Source: Bosea sp. NBC_00550 (lineage in GTDB: Bacteria; Pseudomonadota; Alphaproteobacteria; Rhizobiales; Beijerinckiaceae). Taken from it: 64,000 nucleotides of DNA. The stretch covers positions 1,364,001 to 1,428,000 of the forward strand of contig NZ_CP102772.1 in assembly GCF_026020075.1 (NCBI RefSeq). The letters run 5' to 3'. How positions within the stretch are numbered: the first letter of the stretch is position 1; each line of letters starts with the position of its first letter. The notes below the pieces were generated by a model. It ran no database searches, was not told the DNA's origin, and saw only the letters and a program-made list of their open reading frames with translations. Below, one piece after another: positions 1 through 8,702 of the stretch. Both the position numbers and the translations under genes were made by a program.

Positions 1-106
1 CTGACGCGCTTTCGATTGCAAAACAGGTTGAAAAGGTTCAAAGGAAGCGCCGATCGCGTGCCGTGACGCGCGGCGCTTCCTGACATTTTGACCGAGCCAG
101 CAGCCG

Positions 107-1426
107 ATGAACGCCGTCGCGCCGAAAATCTCCTTCGTTTCGCTGGGCTGCCCCAAGGCGCTCGTCGATTCCGAGCGGATCATCACCTCCTTGCGCTCGG
201 AGGGCTATGAGCTCTCGAAGAGCCATGCGGGCGCCGACCTCGTCATCGTCAACACCTGCGGCTTCCTCGATTCGGCCAAGGCGGAGTCGCTGGAGGCGAT
301 CGGCTCGGCCATGGCCGAGAACGGCAAGGTCATCGTCACCGGCTGCATGGGCGCCGAGCCCGAGCAGATCCGCGACGTCTTCCCGAACGTGCTCGCGATC
401 ACCGGGCCGCAGGCCTATGAGAGCGTGGTCTCGGCCGTGCATCAGGCGGTGCCGCCCCGGCATGACCCCTTCGTCGACCTCGTGCCCGATCAGGGCATCA
501 AGCTGACACCGCGGCACTACGCCTATCTGAAGATTTCAGAGGGTTGCAACAACCGCTGCACCTTCTGCATCATCCCGAAGCTGCGTGGCGACCTCGTCTC
601 GCGACCGATCGGCGACGTGCTGCGCGAGGCCGAGAAGCTGGCCAAGGCGGGCGTTAGGGAACTGCTGGTGATCTCGCAGGATACCAGCGCCTACGGCCTC
701 GACATCAAATACGCGCCGTCGATGTGGAAGGACCGCGAGGTTCGCACGCGTTTCTTCGAGCTTGCCCGCGAACTCGGGCAGATGGGGATGTGGGTGCGCC
801 TGCACTACGTCTACCCCTACCCGCATGTCGACGAGGTCATCCCGCTGATGCAGGAAGGGCTGGTGCTGCCCTATCTCGACATCCCCTTCCAGCACGCCTC
901 GCCCTCCGTCCTGAAGGCGATGAAGCGCCCGGCCCATCAGGACCGCACGCTCGACCGCATCCGAAAATGGCGCGACATCTGCCCAGACCTCGCCATCCGC
1001 TCGACCTTCATCGTCGGCTTCCCCGGCGAGACGGAGGAGGATGTGCAGTTCCTGCTCGATTGGCTGAAGGAAGCGAAACTGGAGCGCGTCGGCTGCTTCA
1101 AATACGAGCCGGTGAAGGGCGCCCCCGCCAACGACCTCGGACTTACCCTCGTTCCCGAGGAGGAGAAGGAGGCGCGCTGGCATCGCTTCATGAAGGCGCA
1201 GGCCGAGATCTCCACCCGCATCGTCAAGGCCCGAGTCGGCAAGCGCATCCCGGTGATCATCGACGAAGCCGGCCCGACCGTCGCCAAGGGCCGCTCGAAA
1301 TGGGACGCGCCGGAGATCGACGGCAATGTCTATGTGGCAAGCCGGCGTCCCTTGCGTCCCGGCGACATCGTCACCGTCAAGATCGAGCGTGCCGACGCCT
1401 ACGATCTGCACGGCGTCGCCGTTTGA
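107..1426 (+). CDS. rimO: Ribosomal protein uS12 methylthiotransferase RimO
   Basis: A radical-SAM enzyme that adds a methylthio group to the conserved aspartate of ribosomal protein uS12. The 439 residues match the usual RimO length. The N-terminal UPF0004 domain has three cluster cysteines at about C15, C51 and C80. The radical-SAM motif CNNRCTFC places C147, C151 and C154 around the second 4Fe-4S cluster. A TRAM-type RNA-binding tail follows from about residue 370. The sequence [12 protein letters not shown] near the N-terminus is typical of RimO and separates it from MiaB. The ATG at 107 begins just before the first conserved strand. It stands alone: the next gene is on the other strand, and its upstream neighbour lies outside the window. 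The family assignment is secure; activity is inferred from the intact cysteines. Confidence 0.96.
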   Translation: MNAVAPKISFVSLGCPKALVDSERIITSLRSEGYELSKSHAGADLVIVNTCGFLDSAKAESLEAIGSAMAENGKVIVTGCMGAEPEQIRDVFPNVLAITGPQAYESVVSAVHQAVPPRHDPFVDLVPDQGIKLTPRHYAYLKISEGCNNRCTFCIIPKLRGDLVSRPIGDVLREAEKLAKAGVRELLVISQDTSAYGLDIKYAPSMWKDREVRTRFFELARELGQMGMWVRLHYVYPYPHVDEVIPLMQEGLVLPYLDIPFQHASPSVLKAMKRPAHQDRTLDRIRKWRDICPDLAIRSTFIVGFPGETEEDVQFLLDWLKEAKLERVGCFKYEPVKGAPANDLGLTLVPEEEKEARWHRFMKAQAEISTRIVKARVGKRIPVIIDEAGPTVAKGRSKWDAPEIDGNVYVASRRPLRPGDIVTVKIERADAYDLHGVAV

Positions 1427-1438
1427 GCGCAACCACGA

Positions 1439-1792
1439 TCAGTTGGTGAACTCGCAGACCCGGCGGACGGCGCGTCCGTTGCGGTCCCGCGCGATCCTGA
1501 GATCGCCGCCGCAATTGTCGACGAGATGCACGACCGGCTCGCCCCGCTTCGGCGGCTCGTTGCAGGCATGGGTGATGCAGTTCGCACCGGCAACCTCGGT
1601 GCTCGTACGGACCGGGCGGGGAACCCGCAAGCGCTCCTGATCCTTCAGCCGGACCGCAATGACCGAGGTGTCGCCGCCGCCGGCATCGCCACCCGCGCCG
1701 CCACCCGCTCCGCCGCCCTGCTGGGCCATCGCCACGCCGGAAAGGGTCAAGGTCGCGAAAAGGAAGCCGGTGATCTGAAGCTTGCTGGGCAT
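1439..1792 (-). CDS. Small secreted protein of unknown function
   Basis: A 117-residue protein with a clear Sec signal peptide: a short basic start, a hydrophobic stretch, and cleavage predicted after AMA near residue 23. The mature part opens with a Gly/Ala-rich low-complexity segment (about residues 24-40). A compact domain with three cysteines (in ANCITHACNE and in DNCGGD) and a further one near the C-terminus follows, which would suit disulfides in the periplasm. I do not recognise a family. It converges on rimO with a 12-base gap. The signal peptide and frame make a real gene likely; the function is unknown. Confidence 0.65.
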   Translation of the reverse strand: MPSKLQITGFLFATLTLSGVAMAQQGGGAGGGAGGDAGGGDTSVIAVRLKDQERLRVPRPVRTSTEVAGANCITHACNEPPKRGEPVVHLVDNCGGDLRIARDRNGRAVRRVCEFTN

Positions 1793-1924
1793 CGTCCTGG
1801 TCCCGAATGGCTGTCAGCGTGTCCCGCTGATGCCGATTTGTCGCGGCGCCGGCCCTTCGGGTTCATGGATGCCAAAACAAAAATGCGCCCGGCTGGCGGG
1901 CGCCGATTTTACACGCGAATCCGC

Positions 1925-2073
1925 CGTCATTCCGGGGCTTCGCGTCAGCGAAGAGCCCGGAACCCATGAACACAGGGTCGGACGAGAAGGCTTGTCGGGA
2001 TCGGCGCGCTTTTGGATGGGCCGTGGTGTTCATGGGTTCCGGGCTCGGGCCTGCGGCCCGCCCCGGAATGACG
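1925..2073. repeat. Large intergenic inverted repeat (palindromic element, copy A)
   Basis: The left arm (1925-1973) starts CGTCATTCCGGGG and ends CCCATGAACAC. The right arm (2026-2073) starts GTGTTCATGGGTTCC and ends CCCCGGAATGACG. The arms are near-complementary over more than 40 bases apart from inner sub-hairpins, with about 52 bases between them. The sequence resembles the extragenic palindromes common in Hyphomicrobiales. Related copies occur at 2202, 4530, 51950 and 61646 in this window. Confidence 0.75.
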
Positions 2074-2201
2074 GCGCGGTTCGGTCAAACCGGCGAGCGG
2101 AAGCACGGGATTGCGGTGGTGCGGCATTCTCGCGCGGAGGCGAGAGCAGACCCGAGAAAACCGGGTCGTCCTTCAATGCCCGGGGTTCCTTCCGGCCCGA
2201 G

Positions 2202-2224
2202 ATGCCCGGGTCAAGCCCGGGCAT
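2202..2224. repeat. Palindromic element, copy B (perfect 9-bp hairpin)
   Basis: ATGCCCGGG and CCCGGGCAT form a perfect 9-bp stem around the 5-base loop TCAAG, followed by GACG. The looser flank from about 2120 contains further GC-rich partial complements. It sits 13 bases after the stop codon of the minus-strand quinone oxidoreductase, so it may also end or protect that transcript. Confidence 0.7.
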
Positions 2225-2236
2225 GACGTTGCCGGA

Positions 2237-3211
2237 TCAGGGGATCAGGACCGTCGAGCCCGTGGTGCCCCGCGACTCCAGCAGGCGGTGGGCGTCGGCC
2301 GCATCCTTCAGCGGGAAGGTCGCGTTGACCGGCACCTTGACCTTGCCGCTCGTCACCGCCTCGAACAGGTTCTTCGCCATCGCGATCATGGTCTCGCGCT
2401 TGGCGGTGTGGGTGTTCAGCGTCGGGCGCGTGACATAGAGCGAGCCCTTCGCGGAGAGGATGCCGAGGTTGAAGGCCTCGACGGCGCCAGACGCGTTGCC
2501 GAAGGACGCCATCAGGCCGAAGGGCTTCAGCGTGTCGAGCGACTTCATGAAGGTGTCCTTACCGACGCCGTCATAGACCACGTCGCAGAGCTTCCCGCCG
2601 GTGATCTCCTTCACGCGCGCCGCGAAATCCTCTTCGCGATAGTTGATGACGTGGTCGGCGCCATGCGCCTTGGCGAGCTCCGCCTTCTCCTTCGAGCCGA
2701 CGGTGCCGATTACAGTCGCGCCCAGCGCCTTGCCCCATTGGCAGAGGATGAGGCCGGTGGCCCCGGCCGCCGCATGGACGAGGATGGTGTCGCCCGGCTT
2801 CACCTTGTAGGTCCGGTGCAGCAGGTATTCGGCCGTCAGCCCCTTCAGCATCATGCTGGCGGCGGCCTCATAGGAAATGCCGTCCGGCAGCGGGACGACG
2901 GAGGCTGCGGGCACGATGCGCTCCTCGGCATAGGCGCCGAGGGTCGAAACCACCGAGACGCGATCGCCGACCTTGAATTCCGTGACGTTCGCCCCGACGG
3001 CCAGAACATCGCCGGCGCTCTCGTTGCCGAGGACGAAGGGCAGCTGCGGCGCCGGATAGAGGCCCGAACGGAAATAGGTGTCGATGAAGTTGAGGCCGAT
3101 CGCCCGGTTCCGCATCAGAACCTCGCCGGGTCCCGGCTGCGGCAACGTGATGTCTTCGAGCTGGAGGACTTCCGGCCCACCGGTTTTGTGCGCGCGAATG
3201 GCTTTGACCAT
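2237..3211 (-). CDS. NADPH:quinone oxidoreductase (zinc-free MDR family)
   Basis: A 324-residue medium-chain reductase of the QOR1/crystallin-zeta type, which reduces quinones with NADPH in the cytoplasm. The N-terminal GroES-like domain contains the family segment GLNFIDTYFRSG (about 39-50). The Rossmann loop is AAAGATGL at 147-154, where most relatives have AAAGGVG. The catalytic-zinc cysteine and histidine of alcohol dehydrogenases are absent, as expected for this subfamily. MLKGLTAEYLL before the loop is also characteristic. The ATG at 3211 gives the standard N-terminus. It is transcribed divergently from the UbiH-type gene. The physiological substrate is not evident from the sequence. 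Confidence 0.88.
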   Translation of the reverse strand: MVKAIRAHKTGGPEVLQLEDITLPQPGPGEVLMRNRAIGLNFIDTYFRSGLYPAPQLPFVLGNESAGDVLAVGANVTEFKVGDRVSVVSTLGAYAEERIVPAASVVPLPDGISYEAAASMMLKGLTAEYLLHRTYKVKPGDTILVHAAAGATGLILCQWGKALGATVIGTVGSKEKAELAKAHGADHVINYREEDFAARVKEITGGKLCDVVYDGVGKDTFMKSLDTLKPFGLMASFGNASGAVEAFNLGILSAKGSLYVTRPTLNTHTAKRETMIAMAKNLFEAVTSGKVKVPVNATFPLKDAADAHRLLESRGTTGSTVLIP

Positions 3212-3346
3212 GAAAGGCGTCTCCCTTGGGTTTGATGCCCGACCTTAGTGGATCATGCGCGAAAGCAGCAGCTTGCAGAACGCAGAACGCACCTTGCGAC
3301 TTTGCGGCCCGTGGCCAAAACGCGGTTCATCGGATAGCCAGTTATC

Positions 3347-4522
3347 ATGAGCACGCACACCGCCGATCCGGTCGATATCGCCATCGTGGGCGCCGGCGCC
3401 GTCGGCCTCGCGGCCGCGCTGGCGCTCAGCCGCGAAGGCAGCAGTGTCGCCCTGCTCGGCCCGGTCGCGACACCGCGCGACGGACGCACCGTCGCTCTGC
3501 TCGACGGCTCCTGGCGACTTCTGGCCGATCTCGACGTGCAGGGCGCCCTGCTCGACAAGGCCGCGCCGCTCACCGTCATGCGCCTCGTCGACGACAGTGG
3601 CAGCCTGTTTCGCCAGCCGCCCGTCGAGTTCCGCGCATCCGAGATCGGTCTCGAGGCCTTCGGCTGGAACATCGAGAATGCCGATCTGACGGCGATCCTG
3701 GCGGAGAAGGCCGGCGCGGTACCCGGCCTGCGGATGATACCGGGCCTGGTCCGTGCCATCGAGCCGCAAGCCGATAGCATCCGGCTGTCCGGCGAGGGCT
3801 TCGCGCCGATGAGCGCCCGGCTGGTGGTCGGTGCCGACGGCCGCAACTCGCAGATTCGCAGCGCTGCGGGAATCGAGAGCCGCGACTGGCGTTATCCGCA
3901 GGTGGCGCTGACCGCGATCTTCGAGCACCGCCGCGATCATCGCGAGATCTCGACCGAGTTCCATACGCGACAGGGACCCTGCACCCTGGTGCCTTTGCCC
4001 GGACGACGCTCCTCGCTGGTCTGGCTGCTCGATCCGCAGGAAGCGGAAGCCGTCGCGGCGCTCGACGATGCCGCCTTCGCACTGCGCGCCGAGAGGCAGG
4101 TGCAGTCGCTGGTCGGCGCGATGACGGTGGTAGGCCCGCGCGGGAAGGTGCCGATGAGCGGGCTTTCGGTCGAGCGCTTTGGCGCCGGCCGTATGGCGCT
4201 GATCGGCGAGGCCGCGCATGTCTTCCCGCCGATCGGCGCGCAGGGGCTCAATCTCGGCCTGCGCGATGTCGCGGCACTGCGCGATGCGCTCGCAGGCGCC
4301 TCGGACACAGGCAGCGAGACGGTGATCGCGGCTTACGACGCCGCTCGCCGGACCGATGTCCGGCTGCGGACCGGCGCGGTCGATGCGCTCAACCGCACGC
4401 TGCTGACCGACCTGCTGCCGGCCGATCTCCTGCGCGGCGCGGCACTGCTCGCCCTGTCGCGGATCGGCCCGCTGCGCCGCTTCGTGATGCGGCAGGGGCT
4501 CGCGGGCGGGGCGGCTTCCTGA
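3347..4522 (+). CDS. UbiH/UbiF/Coq6-family FAD-dependent hydroxylase
   Basis: A 391-residue group-A flavin monooxygenase, probably acting in ubiquinone-ring hydroxylation. The FAD dinucleotide-binding motif is GAGAVG at 15-20. GADG follows at 162-165. The second FAD motif is GEAAHVFPPIGAQGLNLG, starting at about 287, which is the UbiH/Coq6 signature. Length matches the family. Which ring position it modifies cannot be told, because alphaproteobacteria use several paralogues with mixed specificity. The 135-base divergent spacer to the quinone oxidoreductase should contain both promoters. The gene is followed by palindromic copy C. A more general FAD monooxygenase is the main alternative. Confidence 0.85.
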   Translation: MSTHTADPVDIAIVGAGAVGLAAALALSREGSSVALLGPVATPRDGRTVALLDGSWRLLADLDVQGALLDKAAPLTVMRLVDDSGSLFRQPPVEFRASEIGLEAFGWNIENADLTAILAEKAGAVPGLRMIPGLVRAIEPQADSIRLSGEGFAPMSARLVVGADGRNSQIRSAAGIESRDWRYPQVALTAIFEHRRDHREISTEFHTRQGPCTLVPLPGRRSSLVWLLDPQEAEAVAALDDAAFALRAERQVQSLVGAMTVVGPRGKVPMSGLSVERFGAGRMALIGEAAHVFPPIGAQGLNLGLRDVAALRDALAGASDTGSETVIAAYDAARRTDVRLRTGAVDALNRTLLTDLLPADLLRGAALLALSRIGPLRRFVMRQGLAGGAAS

Positions 4523-4529
4523 CGGACGG

Positions 4530-4657
4530 TCGTCATGCTCGGGCCTGACCCGAGCATCTCATGCCGAAGCGGGCTCATGTGTTTCTTCCGGCAAGAGATT
4601 CTCGGGTCTGCACGGAGTTTATCCTTGGGCCGAGAAGGCTCCGCCCGAGAACGACGG
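4530..4657. repeat. Palindromic element, copy C
   Basis: CGTCATGCTCGGG begins at 4531. ATGCTCGGG (4535-4543) and CCCGAGCAT (4549-4557) form a perfect 9-bp stem with a 5-base loop, CCTGA. The distal arm ends CCCGAGAACGACGG at about 4657, so CGTC...GACG brackets the whole element. The architecture is the same as copies A, B, D and E. It fills the space between the UbiH-type gene and the stop of the convergent CoA-transferase gene. Confidence 0.7.
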
Positions 4658-4667
4658 CGGAGTCAGG

Positions 4668-5789
4668 TCAGGCTTCGCCCAATGTCTTCCGCGTATCGGC
4701 GCCGCTCGCCGCGACGCGCCGGAGCCCCTCCGCCTGCTCTCGGAATACGGGTGCCAATGGCAGCGGCGTCGAGACAAGCCGCCGGCCGCCGGGTTCCTCG
4801 ACCTGCGTATCGAGCAGGCCGCGCGCGGTCATCTGCGGATCGGAGACCGCCTCTTCCAGCGTCCGCACCACAGTGCAGCAGCAATCCAGCGGCTCGATCA
4901 CCGCGCGCCAGTGGCTGGCGCTTTCGCCTGCGATGATGCGCGCGATCTCGATGCGGGTCGCCTCGGGATCGCGGCGGTCGTCGCGCAGCTTGGTGTCAAG
5001 GCCGATGCCGTCGCAGAAGCCCTGCCAGAACTTGGGCTCTAGCGCTCCGACCGCGAGGAACCAGCCATCGGCGGTGGCATAGAGGCCATAGCGCGGGCTC
5101 GCCCCGGTCAGCATGCCTTCGCCGCCATCGGGAAAGGAGCCCGTCACCTGGCCTTGCGCCAGCCCGTACCAGGCGAAGGTCGGCATCGCATCGGCCATGG
5201 CGATATCGAGATGGCAACCCTGCCCGCTGCGGTCGCGCTGGCGCAGCGCCAGCAGGATGTTGAGGACGGCCGGCATCGTGCCGCCGGCGATGTCTGCGAC
5301 GAGCGGCGGTGGCAGGGGCGGCGCGTCGCCGCGCTTGAGCGACTGCCCGAGCAGCCCGCCCAGCGCCTGATAGTTGATGTCGTGTCCGGCCTCCTGCGCG
5401 CGCGGCCCATGCTGGCCGTAGCCGCTGATCGAGCAGTAGATCAGCCGTGGATTGAGCGCCTTCAGCGCCTCGTAGCCGAAGCCGAGCCGCCCCATCACGC
5501 CCGGCCGGAACTGCTCGATCAGGATATCGGCCTTCGCGATCAGGGGGCTGAGCCGCGCCAGCGCATCCGGCGCCTTGAGGTCGACCTCGACGCTCTCCTT
5601 GCCGCGGTTGAGCACGGCGAAAGGCGCTGACGTCTCGCCGAAACGGGGCGGAAAGCCGCGCATGTCCTCGCCACCCGGCCGCTCGATCTTGACGACGCGC
5701 GCGCCGGCCTCGCTCAGGAAGAGGCTCGCCAGCGGCCCGGGCAGGAGCGTCGAGAAATCGAGGACCAGCAGGTCGTCCAGCGGCAGCAT
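4668..5789 (-). CDS. CaiB/BaiF-family protein, alpha-methylacyl-CoA racemase-like
   Basis: A 373-residue member of the class III CoA-transferase fold. The sequence favours the racemase branch: GHDINY puts a histidine at about residue 136, and LVADIAGG puts an aspartate at 166. The 30-residue separation is the same as that of the catalytic His126/Asp156 pair of the mycobacterial racemase. The N-terminal segment LLPGPLASLFLSEAGARVVKIE is typical of the fold. It would interconvert 2R and 2S methyl-branched acyl-CoAs in fatty-acid or steroid side-chain breakdown. It converges on the UbiH-type gene and is followed by an unrelated transporter, so there is no pathway context. A true CoA-transferase cannot be excluded. 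Confidence 0.82.
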   Translation of the reverse strand: MLPLDDLLVLDFSTLLPGPLASLFLSEAGARVVKIERPGGEDMRGFPPRFGETSAPFAVLNRGKESVEVDLKAPDALARLSPLIAKADILIEQFRPGVMGRLGFGYEALKALNPRLIYCSISGYGQHGPRAQEAGHDINYQALGGLLGQSLKRGDAPPLPPPLVADIAGGTMPAVLNILLALRQRDRSGQGCHLDIAMADAMPTFAWYGLAQGQVTGSFPDGGEGMLTGASPRYGLYATADGWFLAVGALEPKFWQGFCDGIGLDTKLRDDRRDPEATRIEIARIIAGESASHWRAVIEPLDCCCTVVRTLEEAVSDPQMTARGLLDTQVEEPGGRRLVSTPLPLAPVFREQAEGLRRVAASGADTRKTLGEA

Positions 5790-5861
5790 CGGCGTCCTTA
5801 GATTCTTTGCTTCATCGCATTTTCTTCACGCGAACCGGCGTCCACTTCGCTCGGAAATGCT

Positions 5862-6833
5862 CTAGTGAAAGAGATCGGCCGTTATCCTGCCCGTCTTCAC
5901 CAGCCACAGGAAGCCCGGCAGCGTGACCATCGACACGATCGTGCCGACGAGGATGCAGGCGGAGGCGCGCTCGACGCCGACACGATACTGGGTCGAGATC
6001 ACGAAGATGTTCAGGGCCGGCGGCAGGGCCGCCATGATGATCGCGGCATAGATCCAGTGGGTCGGGATACCGCCGAGCGCCGAGAGCAGAACCCAGACCA
6101 GCAGCGGATGCAGCAGGAGCTTGATCACGACCAGCGCCGGAACCTCGCCGGGCATCGTCTTCATCGGCCTGAGCGCAACGGTGACGCCGAGCAGGAAGAG
6201 CGCGCAGGGCGCGGCGGCCTGCGACAGCCAGAGCACCATCCGGTCGAGCGCCACCGGCAGTTCGAACTTCAGATAGCTCGCCAGCACGCCGGCAAGCGTC
6301 GCGACGTTGAACGGATGCGTCAGAACCCGCCAGACCACCTCGCGCGCCGTGGCGAGCACGCTTTTCTTCTCGACGCCCGCCACGGCCATGAGCAGGGGAA
6401 CGAGCGAGAACAGCAGGACGCTGTCGAAGACGAAGATGAGCACGACCGGCGCACTGGCCTCCGGCCCCAGCGCGGCCAGGATCAACGGCGGCCCCATATA
6501 GCCGATGTTGGAATAGGCCCCGGCGACGCCCTGCATCACCGCCTGCGGCATGTCGCCCTTGGCGTGTCTCAGCCCGATCGCGAAAGACAGGCAGAAGGCG
6601 CAGAACGTCGCCGTGGTCGTGCCGGCGATGAACTTCCAGTTTGCGAGCTCGCTCAGCGGCTTGTCGGCGATCAGCCTGTAGAACAGCGGCGGCAGCGCCA
6701 CATAGATCAGGAAGAACTGCAGCCAGGCGAGCCCGGCCTCCGGCAGCTGCTTGTAACGGCCGATGGCAAAGCCGAGCAGGATCAGCCCAAAGAACGGCGC
6801 GACCAGATTGAAGATATTGAGAAGGTCGGCCAT
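5862..6833 (-). CDS. AEC-family transporter (auxin efflux carrier type)
   Basis: A polytopic inner-membrane protein of 323 residues with about ten hydrophobic segments in two halves separated by a more polar centre, as in AEC permeases. It starts MADLLNIFNLVAPFF; the ATG at 6833 puts the first membrane segment directly at the N-terminus. A longer frame upstream adds an Arg-rich stretch unlike the family. Members export organic acids such as malonate or malate or related compounds. The divergent gene is a malyl-CoA-lyase-type aldolase, so a dicarboxylate substrate is an attractive guess but no more than that. It belongs to a 274-base divergent promoter region. Confidence 0.85.
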   Translation of the reverse strand: MADLLNIFNLVAPFFGLILLGFAIGRYKQLPEAGLAWLQFFLIYVALPPLFYRLIADKPLSELANWKFIAGTTTATFCAFCLSFAIGLRHAKGDMPQAVMQGVAGAYSNIGYMGPPLILAALGPEASAPVVLIFVFDSVLLFSLVPLLMAVAGVEKKSVLATAREVVWRVLTHPFNVATLAGVLASYLKFELPVALDRMVLWLSQAAAPCALFLLGVTVALRPMKTMPGEVPALVVIKLLLHPLLVWVLLSALGGIPTHWIYAAIIMAALPPALNIFVISTQYRVGVERASACILVGTIVSMVTLPGFLWLVKTGRITADLFH

Positions 6834-6970
6834 CGGTGCGTCAGTCCTGCGGTCAAGGCGCCCGCTCCGGGCCCGAACCCCATCGCGGCCATCTGCATCT
6901 AGCGCATGACGCAGGCCCGGCAAGGCCATTCGGACCATGGCGCCCTGCCATCAACGCAACGGATGGACTC

Positions 6971-7026
6971 TAAACCTAGGCTTAAATGCCCATGCAATCC
7001 GACAGGAAAATAAACCCAGGTATATA
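6971..7026 (+). promoter_or_regulatory. Possible promoter with two direct-repeat operator half-sites
   Basis: In the AT-richer middle of the divergent spacer between the AEC transporter and the aldolase, TAAACCTAGG (6971-6980) recurs as TAAACCCAGG (7011-7020), with one mismatch, exactly 40 bases apart. CCGACA (6999-7004) and TATATA (7021-7026) lie 16 bases apart and could be -35 and -10 boxes for the plus-strand gene. The repeats are visible directly; the promoter reading is weak inference. Confidence 0.3.
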
Positions 7027-7107
7027 GGCCTACTACTTTGTCGAAAGGCCGATGGACGCGTGCCGCCGGCTCATCCACATTCGCTGCGTTGCAGCACGGA
7101 GCGCCCG

Positions 7108-8157
7108 ATGACGACCAAGACGCCGCGCCAGTTCTTTCGTCCGCTCGCGATCGGCGCGCCGGAGCCCTATCGCGAGCTGCCGCTGCGGCTCGAGCGCATG
7201 ATCCATTTCGTGCCGCCGCATCTGGAGAAGGTGCGGGCGAAGGTCGGAGAGCTCGCGCCCCAGGTCGACATCGTGCTCGGCAACCTCGAGGACGCGATCC
7301 CGGTCGAAGCCAAGCAGGCCGCTCGCGACGGCTTCATCGCCATGGGCAAGGCGGTGGATTTCGGCAAGACCGGGCTGTGGACCCGCGTCAATGCGCTGAA
7401 CTCGCCCTGGTTCCTCGACGATATCAGCGCGATCACCGCGGAGATCGGCGGCAAGCTCGACGTGGTGATGGTCCCGAAGGTCGAAGGTCCCTGGGACATC
7501 CATTACGTCGACCAGCTCCTCGCCCAGTTTGAGGCACGCCATGCCCTGCCGAAGCCGATCCTGATCCACGCCATCCTCGAGACGGCCGAGGGTGTGAAGA
7601 ACGTCGATGCGATCGCCACGGCTTCCCCGCGCATGCACGGCATGAGCCTCGGCCCCGCCGACCTCGCCGCTTCGCGTGCGATGAAGACCACGCGCGTCGG
7701 CGGCGGCCATCCCGAGTACAAGGTGATCGCGGACCCCTCCCCCGATGGCGGGCCCCGTGCCATCGCACAGCAGGATCTCTGGCACTATACGCTGGCCAAG
7801 ATGGTCGATGCCTGTGCGGCCGCGGGGATCAAGCCATTCTATGGCCCCTTCGGCGATTTCGCCGATACGGACGCCTGCGAGGCGCAGTTCCGCAACGCCT
7901 TCCTGCTCGGCTGCGCCGGCGCCTGGACGCTGCATCCCTCGCAGATCGGGATCGCCAAGCGGGTCTTCAGCCCCGACCCGGCCGAGGTCGCCTTCGCCAA
8001 GCGCATCATCGAGGCGATGCCGGACGGCTCCGGCGCCGTGATGATCGACGGCAAGATGCAGGACGACGCCACCTGGAAGCAGGCGAAGGTGATCGTCGAC
8101 CTTGCTCGCCAGGTCGCGGCACGCGACCCCGATCTCGCGGAACGCTACGGAATGTGA
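7108..8157 (+). CDS. HpcH/HpaI aldolase family; L-malyl-CoA / beta-methylmalyl-CoA lyase-like
   Basis: A 349-residue CoA-ester lyase of the citrate-lyase-beta/malyl-CoA-lyase family. Magnesium-binding residues are recognisable: LED near 60-62, E158 in ETAEG, and D185 in GPADLAAS. R93 in TRVNALNSP matches the substrate arginine. Overall it resembles Mcl of the ethylmalonyl-CoA pathway and serine cycle, including PFGDF and the C-terminal WTLHPSQI segment. It would split malyl-CoA or methylmalyl-CoA into glyoxylate plus acetyl- or propionyl-CoA. The ATG at 7108 follows CGGAG at a normal distance; the open frame continues upstream without family similarity. The exact CoA ester is not determined by sequence. 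Confidence 0.82.
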   Translation: MTTKTPRQFFRPLAIGAPEPYRELPLRLERMIHFVPPHLEKVRAKVGELAPQVDIVLGNLEDAIPVEAKQAARDGFIAMGKAVDFGKTGLWTRVNALNSPWFLDDISAITAEIGGKLDVVMVPKVEGPWDIHYVDQLLAQFEARHALPKPILIHAILETAEGVKNVDAIATASPRMHGMSLGPADLAASRAMKTTRVGGGHPEYKVIADPSPDGGPRAIAQQDLWHYTLAKMVDACAAAGIKPFYGPFGDFADTDACEAQFRNAFLLGCAGAWTLHPSQIGIAKRVFSPDPAEVAFAKRIIEAMPDGSGAVMIDGKMQDDATWKQAKVIVDLARQVAARDPDLAERYGM

Positions 8158-8269
8158 TGGGACAAACGGCCTAATCCATTGATCTCGACGCATTTAGGAC
8201 GCATTGCTCTCGCAAGGGCGGCGAGGACGTAAGCCGGCGGCGGATCGGCCGGTTCAGTATGGATCAACT

Positions 8270-8599
8270 ATGGAAGCGCGTTCGGCCAAATTCCGGATCG
8301 GGCAAGTGGTCAAGCACCGCGTCTACCCGTTCCGTGGCGTGATCTTCGACGTCGACCCGGTTTTCTCCAACACCGAGGAATGGTGGATGGCGATTCCGGA
8401 GAACATGCGCCCGTCGAAGGACCAGCCCTTTTACCACCTCTTCGCGGAGAACGAGGAGACGGAATACGTCGCCTATGTCTCGGAGCAGAATCTCGTCAGC
8501 GACGATTCCGGAGAACCGGTCCGCCATCCGCGCGCCAAGGAATTCTTCCGGCGAGACCGCAAGGGCCGGTATCGGATCGACCGGACCGAATTGAACTGA
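8270..8599 (+). CDS. hspQ: Heat-shock protein HspQ (YccV-type hemimethylated-DNA-binding domain)
   Basis: A 109-residue protein nearly co-extensive with the YccV/HspQ domain: KFRIGQVVKHRVYPFRGVIFDVDP at the N-terminus, then QPFYHLFAENEETEYVAYVSEQNL. In enterobacteria HspQ is a specificity factor for Lon protease, and the domain was first named for binding hemimethylated oriC DNA. The ATG at 8270 gives the standard length; an earlier in-frame start would add about 22 unconserved residues. The gene is monocistronic and ends at a strong terminator shared with the convergent ialB-like gene. Confidence 0.9.
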   Translation: MEARSAKFRIGQVVKHRVYPFRGVIFDVDPVFSNTEEWWMAIPENMRPSKDQPFYHLFAENEETEYVAYVSEQNLVSDDSGEPVRHPRAKEFFRRDRKGRYRIDRTELN

Positions 8600-8650
8600 A
8601 GAAAGCGCCTTCAGCCAAGCAAGTTGAGCATTTCGGTATACGGAAAACAA

Positions 8651-8680
8651 AAAGGCCGGCTCTTGGAGCCGGCCTTTTCT
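8651..8680. terminator. Bidirectional rho-independent terminator
   Basis: AAAGGCCGGCTC (8651-8662) pairs with GAGCCGGCCTTT (8666-8677) across a 3-base loop. It is followed by TT on the plus strand and preceded by an A-run that reads as Ts on the minus strand. It lies between the convergent hspQ and IalB-family genes and should stop both. Confidence 0.85.
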
Positions 8681-8702
8681 ATTCTTGGCTTCCGCCGGCC
8701 GA

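Larger units (their letters stand above)
1793..2236. other. Non-coding interval carrying two palindromic repeats
   Basis: This 444-base gap holds no convincing gene. It lies upstream of the small secreted protein (1439-1792) and downstream of the quinone oxidoreductase. Most of it is occupied by two palindromic repeat elements, described separately. Short open frames here lack signal, conserved sequence and ribosome-binding site, and they run through the repeats. Confidence 0.6.
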
